From Pseudomonas sichuanensis (GTDB lineage Bacteria > Pseudomonadota > Gammaproteobacteria > Pseudomonadales > Pseudomonadaceae): a stretch of 64,000 bases of DNA. Shown in pieces: positions 18,209-26,371 of this stretch. Numbering within the stretch: position 1 is the first letter of the stretch; each line of letters opens with the position of its first letter. The notes under the pieces were generated by a model. The model was given only the letters and a program-made list of their open reading frames with translations, was not told where the DNA came from and made no database searches. A program made the translations under genes and the position numbers. Location: NCBI RefSeq assembly GCF_003231305.1, contig NZ_QKVM01000004.1, positions 124,001-188,000 of the forward strand, given 5' to 3'.

Positions 18209-18979
18209 ATGACTACCAAAGTGATCAGTCTGGTTTCCATCGGCGCTCACCCCAGTTCCGGGCGTGCGCGCCGCGCCGAGCAGGATGCCCGTGCGGTGGA
18301 GCTGGGCTTGCAGCTGGCTGGGGATAACTTGCAGGTGGTGCATGCCGGTGATCCCCGCGAAGAGGCCTTGCGTGCTTACCTGGGCATGGGGCTTGAACAC
18401 CTGGACGTATTGGAACAGCCCGCTGGCGCCGATGTACTGGGCGTGTTGGGCGACTACCTGCGCGATGCCGGCGCCCAGTTGGTGCTGACTGGCAGCCAGG
18501 CGGAAACCGGGGAAGGCTCGGGCATGTTGCCGTTCCTGTTGGCCGAGAAGCTCGGTTGGCCGTTGGTGGTCGGGCTGGCCGAGGTGGAATCGATCGAGAA
18601 CGGTACCGCCCAGGTGCTGCAAGCCTTGCCACGGGGCCAGCGGCGTCGCTTGAAAGTGCGCCTGCCCTTGTTGGCAACTGTGGATAACGCGGCGCCCAAG
18701 CCCCGCCAGAGCGCATTCGGCCCGGCGCGGCGCGGAGTGCTGGCCCCCTTTGATGTGGCGGTGGTGGACGACCCGGTACTGGGTGATGACGCCCTGCAAC
18801 CCGCTCGCCCACGGCCCAAGCGGCTCAAGGTGATCAAGGCCAAGAGCGGTGCCGACCGCATGAAGGCCGCCACGGCCAAGGCCAGTGGCGGCGGGGGCAA
18901 GGTGCTGAAGGATGTGTCACCCCAGGAAGGCGCCGAGGCGATCCTCAAGTTGTTGGTGGAGGAGGGGGTTCTGCGCTGA
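18209..18979 (+). CDS. etfB: Electron transfer flavoprotein beta subunit
   Basis: The 256-aa product is an ETF-beta: AMP-binding signature region GDYLRDAGAQLVLTGSQAETGEGSGMLP and C-terminal helix with basic segment RPKRLKVIKAKSGADRMK. I choose the ATG at 18209; a GTG at 18203 lies too close to the AAGGG ribosome-binding site. It is the last gene of the operon 11305-18979 and pairs with EtfA to take electrons from DgcAB. It is followed by a REP pair. Confidence 0.9.
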   Translation: MTTKVISLVSIGAHPSSGRARRAEQDARAVELGLQLAGDNLQVVHAGDPREEALRAYLGMGLEHLDVLEQPAGADVLGVLGDYLRDAGAQLVLTGSQAETGEGSGMLPFLLAEKLGWPLVVGLAEVESIENGTAQVLQALPRGQRRRLKVRLPLLATVDNAAPKPRQSAFGPARRGVLAPFDVAVVDDPVLGDDALQPARPRPKRLKVIKAKSGADRMKAATAKASGGGGKVLKDVSPQEGAEAILKLLVEEGVLR

Positions 18980-19041
18980 GCAAACCCTGCTATTCAAGCC
19001 CTGCTTCCACAGGAATGCGCAGAGTTGGCCTGGCGCTAACC

Positions 19042-19129
19042 GTGTGGGAGCGGGTTTACCCGCGAACACCGGCTGAGCCGGTGCCATCCACCGCATCGCC
19101 TGCTTCGCGGCTAAAGCCGCTCCCACAGG
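19042..19129. repeat. REP pair (family A) after etfB
   Basis: Nearly identical to the element at 6198-6289, including the spacer. The right-hand palindrome reads GCGGCTAAAGCCGC instead of GCGGGTAAACCCGC, a paired change that keeps the stem. Confidence 0.85.
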
Positions 19130-19168
19130 TTACGCGTGGCCTCTGTGAGTGCACGGCGAATAATCTTG

Positions 19169-19828
19169 CCCACGGATTCTGTTCGCCAAGCTGTGGACAA
19201 AGTGTTTGCGCAATGCTGTAGCCCTTTGAAATCAACGGGTTCAAGGTTTTGATCAATTTGTGATCAGTCGTTGATTTCATCTTCGAGGCCCGAGCCCGCA
19301 AAACTGCCCACAATCGCTGTTGGCCGGTGTGTGGATAACATGTTCGCCCATTAGTGCAGGCGTTGAATTTACTGGCTTGCAAAGAATTGATCGTTTTTTG
19401 ATCTATTGCCACTAAAGTCAGGTAAACCCGCTGATTATCTGGGCTTTCCGGGCTTTTCCACAGCCAGTTTACGGCCAGCCCGGGTTTTCCCACATTCTTT
19501 GTTGGCGGCCCTGTGGACAACATGTTTGGTTTCTTCTCCAGGCCTTTGTTTTAAAGGCTTGGAGCATTTTGATTGTTTTTTGATCAAATCGTGAGGAATG
19601 TCCTCGGAGCGTCCGAAAATCAGTATGTTGGGACGGTTATCCATATCTCTTCAATGGGCCGCCGGAATCTGCTCACAATCCCTGTTGGTCGACATGTGGA
19701 TAAGTTGTTCGGAAATAGCTGGAGGTCACGTAATCTAAGGTCTACAGTGAGTTGATCGTTTTTTGATCAGTGGCGTGTGACTTGAGTCATCCGGGCCGGC
19801 CAGTCATTGTCGGCAGATCTGTGGATAA
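19169..19828. repeat. Five-unit DnaA-box array with phased TGATC elements
   Basis: DnaA-box-like 9-mers on the same strand start at 19192 (TGTGGACAA), 19330 (TGTGGATAA), 19512 (TGTGGACAA), 19695 and 19820 (both TGTGGATAA). Three are the perfect complement of TTATCCACA. Extra boxes on the other strand are TTTTCCACA at 19454 and TTATCCATA at 19637. TGATC elements start at 19250 (TGATCAATTTGTGATCA), 19388 (TGATCGTTTTTTGATC), 19570 (TGATTGTTTTTTGATC) and 19753 (as 19388), each exactly 58 bp after its box. A CCCACAATCNCTGTTGG-like block precedes most boxes. The elements resemble E. coli oriC 13-mers (GATCTNTTNTTTT). No gene is present. Could titrate DnaA or act as a secondary origin-like site; function is inference. 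Confidence 0.75.
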
Positions 19829-19918
19829 ACGATTGACTCGCATGAAGGCATCGCACTGCGAACGGCACTTCTGACAGATCTCCGCAAGGCCATCCTCCAG
19901 CACACCTGGTTGAGCTTT

Positions 19919-19938
19919 ACCTGACAGTTTTGCCAGTT
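19919..19938 (+). promoter_or_regulatory. Conserved upstream motif of the first mini-RHS gene
   Basis: ACCTGACAGTTTTGCCAGTT, 80 bp before the ATG at 19999. The copy before the second mini-RHS gene (23755) matches 18 of 20 bases and has the same distance. TTGCCA may be a -35 element, but no clear -10 was found. Confidence 0.55.
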
Positions 19939-19998
19939 ACGCCCACCAACTGGTAGTGCTAGCTTGTCTACGCAAACAACATTGTGAGGGGAGAAAGA

Positions 19999-20853
19999 AT
20001 GCCAACTCTTAGGCTGTTGGCTACGGATCGTCTACTTAGTCCGATTTTGATAGCAGGGATGGCTGACTGGTCGCCTATTGCCTATACCGTTACTGGGCAA
20101 CGTTCCGCACCTTCGGCAGCGGCGATTACAGGTTTTACCGGACAGATGCGTGAGCACGATCTCGACAGATATTTACTGGGCAACGGGCATCGCCTCTATA
20201 ATCCTGCGCTAATGCGGTTTCACTCGTCGGATCGGCGCAGCCCTTTCGATGAGGGAGGCGTAAATAGTTACGCATACTGTGGCGGAGATCCTGTCAATTG
20301 GCATGATCGTAATGGGCGATATTCACATGCGGTTTTTTCTGGCGATCTGCTCAATTTCACCGCGTTGATAACTAGCGGCATACTCGGGTTCGCTAGCAAG
20401 TATTTAAATCAAAAATTCAGCCGAGCATCGATTGCTTCGCTGACCCTCACCGTCGCTGGTGCTAGCAGCTATGGCGTGGGGCGCGTCATGGAAGGAATGG
20501 AACTGGATCATAGTGTCGGATTCCAAATAGTTGGAAACTATATGATGGTCGCTGGAACAATTGTCGGTGCGTCTGATGTCGTAAGGTCAATGCGCGGCAC
20601 ACACAGGGCTTTGTCGCCCTCAGTAAGCAGAGAGCGTAGCCTGAACAGCGAGAAAGTGAGTTCTCCGGTTCAGAAAGTGCATGCGGGGGCATCAGTTGTA
20701 ACTAACCCGCCTGACTTTGATCGTCGTTCGTATGGGCAGCAAACAAGCGTTACTTCATCAGTTTCAAATGGCAGTTATGAACGGCAGGCTGCTATAGAGG
20801 AGAGTGTGGCTCAAGTTAGGGATAATGCTAGTCAGTTGACGCAACTCATTTAA
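19999..20853 (+). CDS. Orphan mini-RHS protein 1 (RHS core plus hydrophobic tail)
   Basis: The 284-aa product has no YD repeats and no signal peptide. Residues ~45-107 are an RHS-associated core (YLLGNGHRLYNPALMRF, SPFDEGGVNSYAYCGGDPVN). After it comes a variable region with hydrophobic stretches (LITSGILGFAS, IASLTLTVAGASSYGVG, YMMVAGTIVGAS) and a polar, serine-rich tail. The start MPTLRLLATDRLLSPI is matched by MPTYLLACDRQRSPI in the second copy, and GGGGAG precedes the ATG, so this is an intact short gene, not a fragment. The part after the core is clearly AT-richer than its surroundings, suggesting transfer. No immunity-like gene follows. Function unknown; it may be membrane-acting. Confidence 0.8.
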   Translation: MPTLRLLATDRLLSPILIAGMADWSPIAYTVTGQRSAPSAAAITGFTGQMREHDLDRYLLGNGHRLYNPALMRFHSSDRRSPFDEGGVNSYAYCGGDPVNWHDRNGRYSHAVFSGDLLNFTALITSGILGFASKYLNQKFSRASIASLTLTVAGASSYGVGRVMEGMELDHSVGFQIVGNYMMVAGTIVGASDVVRSMRGTHRALSPSVSRERSLNSEKVSSPVQKVHAGASVVTNPPDFDRRSYGQQTSVTSSVSNGSYERQAAIEESVAQVRDNASQLTQLI

Positions 20854-20904
20854 AGATCGGATGCTGCTAGACAATAATATGGCCACATTTACAACGTTAA
20901 GAAT

Positions 20905-20925
20905 CGCCCCCAATGGCTGGGGGCG
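20905..20925. terminator. Bidirectional hairpin between mini-RHS 1 and gbcA
   Basis: CGCCCCCA (20905-20912) pairs with TGGGGGCG (20918-20925) around ATGGC. T-rich DNA lies on both sides, and the flanking genes converge. Confidence 0.65.
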
Positions 20926-20931
20926 AGCTTC

Positions 20932-22224
20932 TTATTGTGCTTTTACTTCCACTAGATAAGGCGCCGGCTCGGCCCCCAAATTGTTCAGCACACGCTGGCT
21001 GTACCAGTCGATGAAGTTCACCACGCCAAACTCGTAAGTCTTCGAGTAAGGCCCCGGCTGATACGCCGTGGAGTTGATCCCCCGCTGGTTCTCCTCCGCC
21101 AACCGCCGATCCTGGTCGTTGGTCGCATCCCACACCTTGCGCATTTCTTCAGGGTTGTAATCCACCCCCTCCACCGCATCCTTGTGCACCAGCCACTTGG
21201 TGGTGACCATGGTCTCCTGCGCACTGATCGGCCACACGGTGAACACGATCATGTGGTCGCCCATGCAGTGGTTCCAGGAATGCGGCAGGTGCAGGATGCG
21301 CATCGAGCCCAGGTCGGGGTTCTGGATGCGGCCCATCAGCTTCTTGCAGGCCACCTTGCCGTCCATGGTCATCGACACGGTGCCCTTGAGCAGCGGCATG
21401 CGCACGATGCGGTTACGCAGGCCGTGGCTCTTGTGCAGGTAAGGGATCTTCTCGGCTTCCCAGGCGGCGGCCGAGGCAGCTACGTGGTCCTTGAACTCCT
21501 GGCTGGCGCGCGGGTCGTTGGTGTCGTCCCACTCCAGCAGCGTCTTCAACAGCTCCGGGTGCGAGCCGCTGCAGTGGTAGCACTCGCGGTTGTTCTCCAG
21601 CACCAGCTTCCAGTTGGCCTTCTCCATCAAGGTGGTCTGCACCGCCACCTTGGTGTTCTCCATGTCGTACGGTTCCATGTAGTGGTCGAGGGTGGCCAGG
21701 AACTCGTCGATGGCCGGTGGGTTCTCGGCCAGGCTGATGAAGATGTAGCCACCGGCCACCTTCACGTTCACAGGCTTGAGGCCGTACTGGTTCATGTCGA
21801 AGTCGGCGCCCATCTCGGTGCCGGCGAACAGCAGGCGGCCATCGAGTTCGTAAGTCCACTGGTGGTAGTGGCAGACCAGCTTGGCCACCTTGCCTTTGTC
21901 GCTGACGCACAGGCGCGAACCGCGGTGGCGGCAGACGTTGTGGAAGGCATGCACCTTACCTTCGGCACCGCGAATCACGATGATCGGGTTCTTGCCGATC
22001 TGCAGGGTGATGTAGTTGCCCTTGGTCGGGATCTCGCAAACCATGCCGGCGATCAGCCATTCCTTGTGGAAGATCTCCTGCATGTCGATCTGGAACAGGC
22101 GCTCGTCGCTGTAGAAAGGTTGCGGCAGCGAGTAGGTGCGCTCGCGGGTCTGCAGCATCTCGGCGGTGGCCTTGCGTGCGGGTTCCAGTGGGTCGCCCAG
22201 GCTCAGGGTTGCGGTGACGTCCAT
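20932..22224 (-). CDS. gbcA: Glycine betaine monooxygenase, Rieske oxygenase subunit GbcA
   Basis: The 430-residue product is a ring-hydroxylating-type alpha subunit that removes one methyl from glycine betaine, giving dimethylglycine and formaldehyde. The Rieske ligands are CRHRG (C98, H100) and CHYHQW (C118, H121). The mononuclear iron site is in NNRECYHCSGSHPE (two His) with a downstream Asp. GbcB supplies electrons. It is divergent from gbcB across a 296-bp spacer. Expression under GbdR is established in Pseudomonas. Confidence 0.95.
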   Translation of the reverse strand: MDVTATLSLGDPLEPARKATAEMLQTRERTYSLPQPFYSDERLFQIDMQEIFHKEWLIAGMVCEIPTKGNYITLQIGKNPIIVIRGAEGKVHAFHNVCRHRGSRLCVSDKGKVAKLVCHYHQWTYELDGRLLFAGTEMGADFDMNQYGLKPVNVKVAGGYIFISLAENPPAIDEFLATLDHYMEPYDMENTKVAVQTTLMEKANWKLVLENNRECYHCSGSHPELLKTLLEWDDTNDPRASQEFKDHVAASAAAWEAEKIPYLHKSHGLRNRIVRMPLLKGTVSMTMDGKVACKKLMGRIQNPDLGSMRILHLPHSWNHCMGDHMIVFTVWPISAQETMVTTKWLVHKDAVEGVDYNPEEMRKVWDATNDQDRRLAEENQRGINSTAYQPGPYSKTYEFGVVNFIDWYSQRVLNNLGAEPAPYLVEVKAQ

Positions 22225-22520
22225 CGTGTGGTCCTCGGGGCCGCGTGCGGCCGACAGAAGTGGCTAATCGTTGTTGTTTGCCGCAGGGCTGCTGCTTTGG
22301 ATAAACAGCGTGTTGTTTTGCCGAGGAGTGTGCGTTCGAAGGCGTCGGGAACCATATCCATGGGCGACATGGCCGCATCGAATTCCGACGCGCCAACCCT
22401 TGCAGCGTGGGGCTGGTCGCGATAAGCACGCCGATGTCGCGGATGGGAATGTACGCAGCCCTCGCGTTGCGCATTATCGGAGCCATAAGAAAGGCCGACA
22501 GTCGGCTGCTGGAGATGAAC
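22225..22520. promoter_or_regulatory. Divergent gbcA/gbcB regulatory region
   Basis: No gene is present. TCGCGATAAG starts at 22417 and TCGCGGATGG at 22437, 20 bp apart; they resemble single units of the repeats before cbcX/sdaB, but the match is weaker, so GbdR binding here is a guess. GGAG at 22511-22514 serves gbcB. Confidence 0.3.
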
Positions 22521-23621
22521 ATGTCCGATACCTTCCTCAACCCGGTCACCACCCAGACCTGGGCCAATGGCCGCCACATCGTGCGCTGCGTCAAGGTCAT
22601 CCAGGAAACCTGGGATGTGCGCACGTTCTGCTTCATGGCCGACCAGCCGATCATGTTCTTCTTCAAGCCCGGGCAGTTCGTCACCCTGGAGCTGGAGATC
22701 GAAGGCAAGCCGGTGATGCGTTCGTACACCATCTCCAGCTCGCCGTCGGTGCCCTACAGCTTCTCGATCACCGTCAAGCGCGTGCCGGGCGGGCTGGTGT
22801 CGAACTTCCTCCACGACACCATGCACGAAGGCGCCGAGCTGCCGGTGCACGGGCCGGTGGGGCTGTTCAACGCCATCGACTTCCCGGCGGGCAAGACCCT
22901 GTACCTGTCCGGTGGTGTCGGCATCACCCCGGTGATGTCCATGGCCCGCTGGTTCTACGACACCAACGCCAATGTCGACATGGTGTTCGTGCACAGCGCC
23001 CGCTCGCCGAAGGACATCATCTACCACCGCGAGCTGGAGCAGATGGCTTCGCGCATCCCCAACTTCAGCCTGCACATCATTTGCGAGAAGCACGGGCTGG
23101 GCGAGCCGTGGGCCGGCTACCGCGGTTACCTCAACCAGCGCCTGATGGAGCTGATCGCCCCGGACTACCTGGAGCGCACCATCTTCTGCTGCGGCCCAAC
23201 GCCCTACATGAGCGCGGTCAAGCGCATGCTCGAGGCGGTCGGCTTCGACATGAAGAACTATCACGAGGAGTCGTTCGGCGCGACGCCGCCCGAGGCCAAG
23301 GCCGATGCGGTGGAGCACGCGGAAGCTGCGGCCGATGCGCCGGAAGTGGACGCGGCCGACCTCAACCTGGTGGAGTTCGTCGGCAGCGACAAGAGCATTC
23401 GCGTGGCCCCGGGCGAGACCGTGCATGCGGCGGCGGCCAAGGTCGGGCTGATGATCCCCAAGGCCTGTGGCATGGGCATCTGCGGCACCTGCAAGGTGCT
23501 CAAGCTGGGCGGTGAGGTGGAGATGGAGCACAACGGCGGGATCACCGAAGAGGACGAGGCCGAGGGCTACATCCTGTCGTGCTGCAGTGTGCCGAAGGGG
23601 GATGTGCGGATCGAGTATTGA
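22521..23621 (+). CDS. gbcB: Glycine betaine monooxygenase reductase GbcB
   Basis: The 366-aa reductase has an FAD-binding barrel (GQFVTLELEIEGKPVMRSYTISSSP, in part), an NAD-binding domain (SGGVGITPVMSMARWF, CCGPTPYM) and a C-terminal plant-type 2Fe-2S ferredoxin (KACGMGICGTCKVLK ... CCSVPKG; about residues 280-366). An alanine/glutamate-rich linker (~268-292) joins the last two. I choose ATG 22521 (MSDTFLNP) because GGAG sits six bases upstream; an ATG at 22515 abuts it. It transfers electrons from NADH to GbcA. Confidence 0.94.
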   Translation: MSDTFLNPVTTQTWANGRHIVRCVKVIQETWDVRTFCFMADQPIMFFFKPGQFVTLELEIEGKPVMRSYTISSSPSVPYSFSITVKRVPGGLVSNFLHDTMHEGAELPVHGPVGLFNAIDFPAGKTLYLSGGVGITPVMSMARWFYDTNANVDMVFVHSARSPKDIIYHRELEQMASRIPNFSLHIICEKHGLGEPWAGYRGYLNQRLMELIAPDYLERTIFCCGPTPYMSAVKRMLEAVGFDMKNYHEESFGATPPEAKADAVEHAEAAADAPEVDAADLNLVEFVGSDKSIRVAPGETVHAAAAKVGLMIPKACGMGICGTCKVLKLGGEVEMEHNGGITEEDEAEGYILSCCSVPKGDVRIEY

Positions 23622-23650
23622 GCTGATACTCGAGCACCAGGGGCTGCTGC

Positions 23651-23725
23651 GCAGCCCTTTCGCCGGCAAGCCGGCTCCCACAGGTACGGCACGGGCCTCT
23701 GTGGGAGCCAGGCTTGCGGGCAATG
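23651..23725. repeat. REP pair (family C)
   Basis: TTCGCCGGCAAGCCGGCTCC and a degenerate inverted partner (GGGAGCCAGGCTTGCGGGCA) follow gbcB. Confidence 0.7.
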
Positions 23726-23754
23726 GGCCGCAAGGTGGCCCCGGTTGTATGGGC

Positions 23755-23774
23755 ACCTGATATTTTTGCCAGTT
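23755..23774 (+). promoter_or_regulatory. Conserved upstream motif of the second mini-RHS gene
   Basis: ACCTGATATTTTTGCCAGTT, 80 bp before the GTG at 23835, as in the first mini-RHS gene (18 of 20 identical). Confidence 0.55.
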
Positions 23775-23834
23775 TCACTGCCACTGCGTCGCTGCCAAGC
23801 TCCGGATGGGAACCCCAGCAAAGGAGTTTGGACA

Positions 23835-24608
23835 GTGCCTACCTACTTGCTTGCCTGTGATAGACAACGCAGCCCCATCGGCGCTACCGGGCTCCCAGGC
23901 CGCAGCTTCACGGCCTATGGTGCGCTGCCGTCACCGCCTGGCCTGAAGACCGGCTTTTGTGGCCAGCTTCGTGAGCCGCGGATGGACGGCTATCTGCTGG
24001 GCAATGGGCACCGTCATTACAATCCGGCGTTGATGCGTTTTTACCAGCCCGACGCCCTCAGCCCGTTCGCTGAAGGAGGGATCCATGTCTACCTGTACTG
24101 TTCCGGCGACCCGGTGAATCGCCATGATCCAAGCGCAGGTTCTTCCGTCTTGATCTCGCAGATCATCCAACGTTCGGGGACCATCGCCTTGCACACGGCG
24201 TCACCGCTCGCACTCATGCTCGGCCCCGAGCCAAAGGGGGCGCTGGCAGTGAACGCTTCGCGGGTCGCCTTGCTGGGCTCCGCCACGAGCGCGGCGGCAG
24301 CTGGCATGGGACTGGCCGGCGTAGCGGCGGCCACCTACGTTGCCAATGCCGGTACGGCACTGCTGGTGGCGGGGGCCGGGACTCGGATTGCCAAAGCCGC
24401 CTGGGACAACTGGGAGGGACTCTGGCAATACGTGAAGAGAAGTGTCACGACCAATACCAGGGCCATACTGGGCATGCGCCCTGCCGATAAGGTAGTGCGA
24501 CCCGCGGCCGAGCAGGTAAAGGTGCAGACGCCCAGCCCGCCGTTCACCACCGTTGATGTACAGGTGCAGCCCGTGCAGATCAGCCAGTCGATCAGGGGGA
24601 CTGATTGA
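23835..24608 (+). CDS. Orphan mini-RHS protein 2 (RHS core plus hydrophobic tail)
   Basis: A 257-aa relative of the gene at 19999. It starts with GTG, set by AAGGAG eight bases upstream and by the shared beginning MPTYLLACDRQRSPI. The RHS core (residues ~38-100) reads YLLGNGHRHYNPALMRFYQP, SPFAEGGIHVYLYCSGDPVN. The tail differs from copy 1 in sequence but again has hydrophobic, alanine/glycine-rich segments (VALLGSATSAAAAGMGLAG, VAAATYVANAGTALLVAGAG) and then a polar end. No YD repeats, signal peptide or immunity gene. Convergent with the chemoreceptor gene 48 bp away. Function unknown. Confidence 0.78.
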   Translation: MPTYLLACDRQRSPIGATGLPGRSFTAYGALPSPPGLKTGFCGQLREPRMDGYLLGNGHRHYNPALMRFYQPDALSPFAEGGIHVYLYCSGDPVNRHDPSAGSSVLISQIIQRSGTIALHTASPLALMLGPEPKGALAVNASRVALLGSATSAAAAGMGLAGVAAATYVANAGTALLVAGAGTRIAKAAWDNWEGLWQYVKRSVTTNTRAILGMRPADKVVRPAAEQVKVQTPSPPFTTVDVQVQPVQISQSIRGTD

Positions 24609-24656
24609 CTGGCCACTTTCGCTGAGGGGCGTGCAGGCGCCCGGCATTCGCCAGGA

Positions 24657-26282
24657 TCAGATGCGGAACCGCGCCACCATCCCGTTCAGGTCCACCGCCA
24701 GGCGTGACAACTCGGCACTCGCCGCGCTGGTCTGGTGCGCGCCGGTGGCGCTCTGCACCGACAGGTCGTTGATGTTCACCAGGTTGCGGTCCACCTCGCG
24801 GGCCACCTGGGCCTGCTCCTCGGCGGCGCTGGCGATCACCAGGTTGCGCTCGTTGATCTGCCCCACCGCCGCGGCGATGGTGTCCAGGGCAAGGCCTGCG
24901 CCCTTGGCGATGTTCAGGGTCGATTCGGCGCGCTCGGTGCTGGTGCGCATCGAGTCCACGGCCTGTTCGGTGCCGCCCTGGATGCTGCCGATCATCCGCT
25001 CGATCTCGCTGGTGGACTGCTGGGTGCGGTGCGCAAGCGCCCGGACTTCGTCGGCCACCACGGCAAAGCCACGGCCCGCCTCGCCGGCACGCGCCGCCTC
25101 GATGGCGGCGTTGAGCGCCAGCAGGTTGGTCTGGTCGGCCAGGCCGCGGATCACGTCCAGCACCTTGCCGATGTCGCGCGATTGCTCCGCCAGGTGGGTG
25201 ATCAGCTTGGCGGTGGCCTGTACGTCGCCGCTCATGCGCTCGATGGCGCCCACGGTCTCCATGACCAGGTCGCGGCCATCGCCGGCCGAACGGCTGGCTT
25301 CGCTGGAGGCTTGCGAGGTGCTCACCGCGTTACGTGCCACTTCCTCGACCGCGCTGGTCATTTCGGTGACGGCGGTGGCGGCCTGCTCGATTTCGTTGTT
25401 CTGCTGCTGCAAGCCACGGGCGCTTTCGTCGGTGACGCTGTTCAGCTCTTCGGCAGCCGAGGCCAGCTGGGTGGCGGAGCCGGCAATCAGCTGCAGGGTA
25501 TCGCGCAGCTTGTCCTGCATCTTGGCCATGGCCTGCAGCAGGCGCGCGGCTTCGTCGGTGCCTTCGGGGCGGATGCTGTGGGTGAGGTCGCCCTCGGCGA
25601 TCTGCTCGGCGGCCTTGAGCGCTTCGTCGATGGGTTTGACGATGCTGCGGGTGAGCAGCAAGGCGAACAGCAGGGTCAGCACGGTGGCGGCAATCAGCAG
25701 GCCGATCACCAGGGCGAAGGCGCCGTTGTACTGGTCGGCGGCCTGCTGGTTGGTGTCGCGGGTCTGGTCGGTGTTGATGCGCACCAGGGTGTCCATGACC
25801 TTGTTGATCTGTTCGGAGTTGTCCAGCAGGTCGCGGTTGAGCATGGCGCGCAGGCCTTCCAGGTCGCCGGCCTGGCTCAGGCTGCGCATGCGCGCTTCGA
25901 GCTGGCGGTACTGGCCGAGCAACTGGCCGTATTGTTCGAACGCGGCTTTTTCGTCGGCGGCGCTGATCAGCGGCTCGTAGGCATGGCGGGCCTTGTCGAT
26001 CTGCGCGTTGCGCTCGTCGAGCAGGCGCAGGGTGTCCTGCTGGGTGGCCGGTTCGCGGTTGAGCAGCAGGCGGTAGGAGAGGGTGCGCAGACGCAGGTTG
26101 AGCGCGGTCAGCTCGTCGAGGGTCTTGATGCTGGGCACGCTGACTTGCTCGATGGTCACGCCGGCGTGGCGGATGTTGCCCATCTGGATCAGCGAGAAGA
26201 CACCCAGGCCGAGCATCAGCAGGCCGATCACCGAAAACCCGAGCAGGGCGCGCGGGGCGATATTCATGTTGCGTAGGGACAT
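24657..26282 (-). CDS. Methyl-accepting chemotaxis protein with four-helix sensor
   Basis: The 541-aa chemoreceptor has TM1 at ~11-31, a periplasmic helical domain at ~32-187 (four-helix-bundle type), TM2 at ~188-210, a HAMP region (TRSIVKPIDEALKAAEQIAEG in part) and the signalling hairpin tip [20 protein letters not shown]. Similar receptors in P. putida sense organic acids, but the ligand cannot be read from sequence. Upstream is a sigma-28-type promoter at 26345-26371, as expected for a motility gene. Start ATG 26282 (MSLRNMN); 26267 is an alternative. Confidence 0.9.
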   Translation of the reverse strand: MSLRNMNIAPRALLGFSVIGLLMLGLGVFSLIQMGNIRHAGVTIEQVSVPSIKTLDELTALNLRLRTLSYRLLLNREPATQQDTLRLLDERNAQIDKARHAYEPLISAADEKAAFEQYGQLLGQYRQLEARMRSLSQAGDLEGLRAMLNRDLLDNSEQINKVMDTLVRINTDQTRDTNQQAADQYNGAFALVIGLLIAATVLTLLFALLLTRSIVKPIDEALKAAEQIAEGDLTHSIRPEGTDEAARLLQAMAKMQDKLRDTLQLIAGSATQLASAAEELNSVTDESARGLQQQNNEIEQAATAVTEMTSAVEEVARNAVSTSQASSEASRSAGDGRDLVMETVGAIERMSGDVQATAKLITHLAEQSRDIGKVLDVIRGLADQTNLLALNAAIEAARAGEAGRGFAVVADEVRALAHRTQQSTSEIERMIGSIQGGTEQAVDSMRTSTERAESTLNIAKGAGLALDTIAAAVGQINERNLVIASAAEEQAQVAREVDRNLVNINDLSVQSATGAHQTSAASAELSRLAVDLNGMVARFRI

Positions 26283-26344
26283 GGAGGCGGTATCCAGGAC
26301 AGAAAGGGGGCCGCAGTCCATGCGACGAAATAGGACCTGCCGGC

Positions 26345-26371
26345 GTATCGGTCGTGACCGGTCAGTCTTGA
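26345..26371 (-). promoter_or_regulatory. Sigma-28 (FliA) promoter for the chemoreceptor
   Basis: On the minus strand TCAAGACT, 11 bp, then ACCGATAC match the FliA consensus TAAAGTTT-N11-GCCGATAA, with exact spacing, 63 bp before the start codon. Confidence 0.65.

Noticed and set aside
19169..19828. CRISPR array
   Set aside because: Units are long, of unequal length and only partly alike; no short identical repeats with unique spacers and no cas genes.
19169..19828. Main chromosomal oriC
   Set aside because: In Pseudomonas oriC lies beside dnaA/rpmH; none of those genes is here. Only an origin-like or DnaA-binding role remains open.
19999..20853. Mini-RHS 1 as a pseudogene fragment of a large RHS toxin
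   Set aside because: It has its own ribosome-binding site, a start shared with the second copy and a shared upstream motif at equal distance.
23745..23834. Upstream start of mini-RHS 2 at 23745
   Set aside because: It would include the conserved promoter-like motif and lacks a ribosome-binding site; GTG 23835 matches the start of the first copy.
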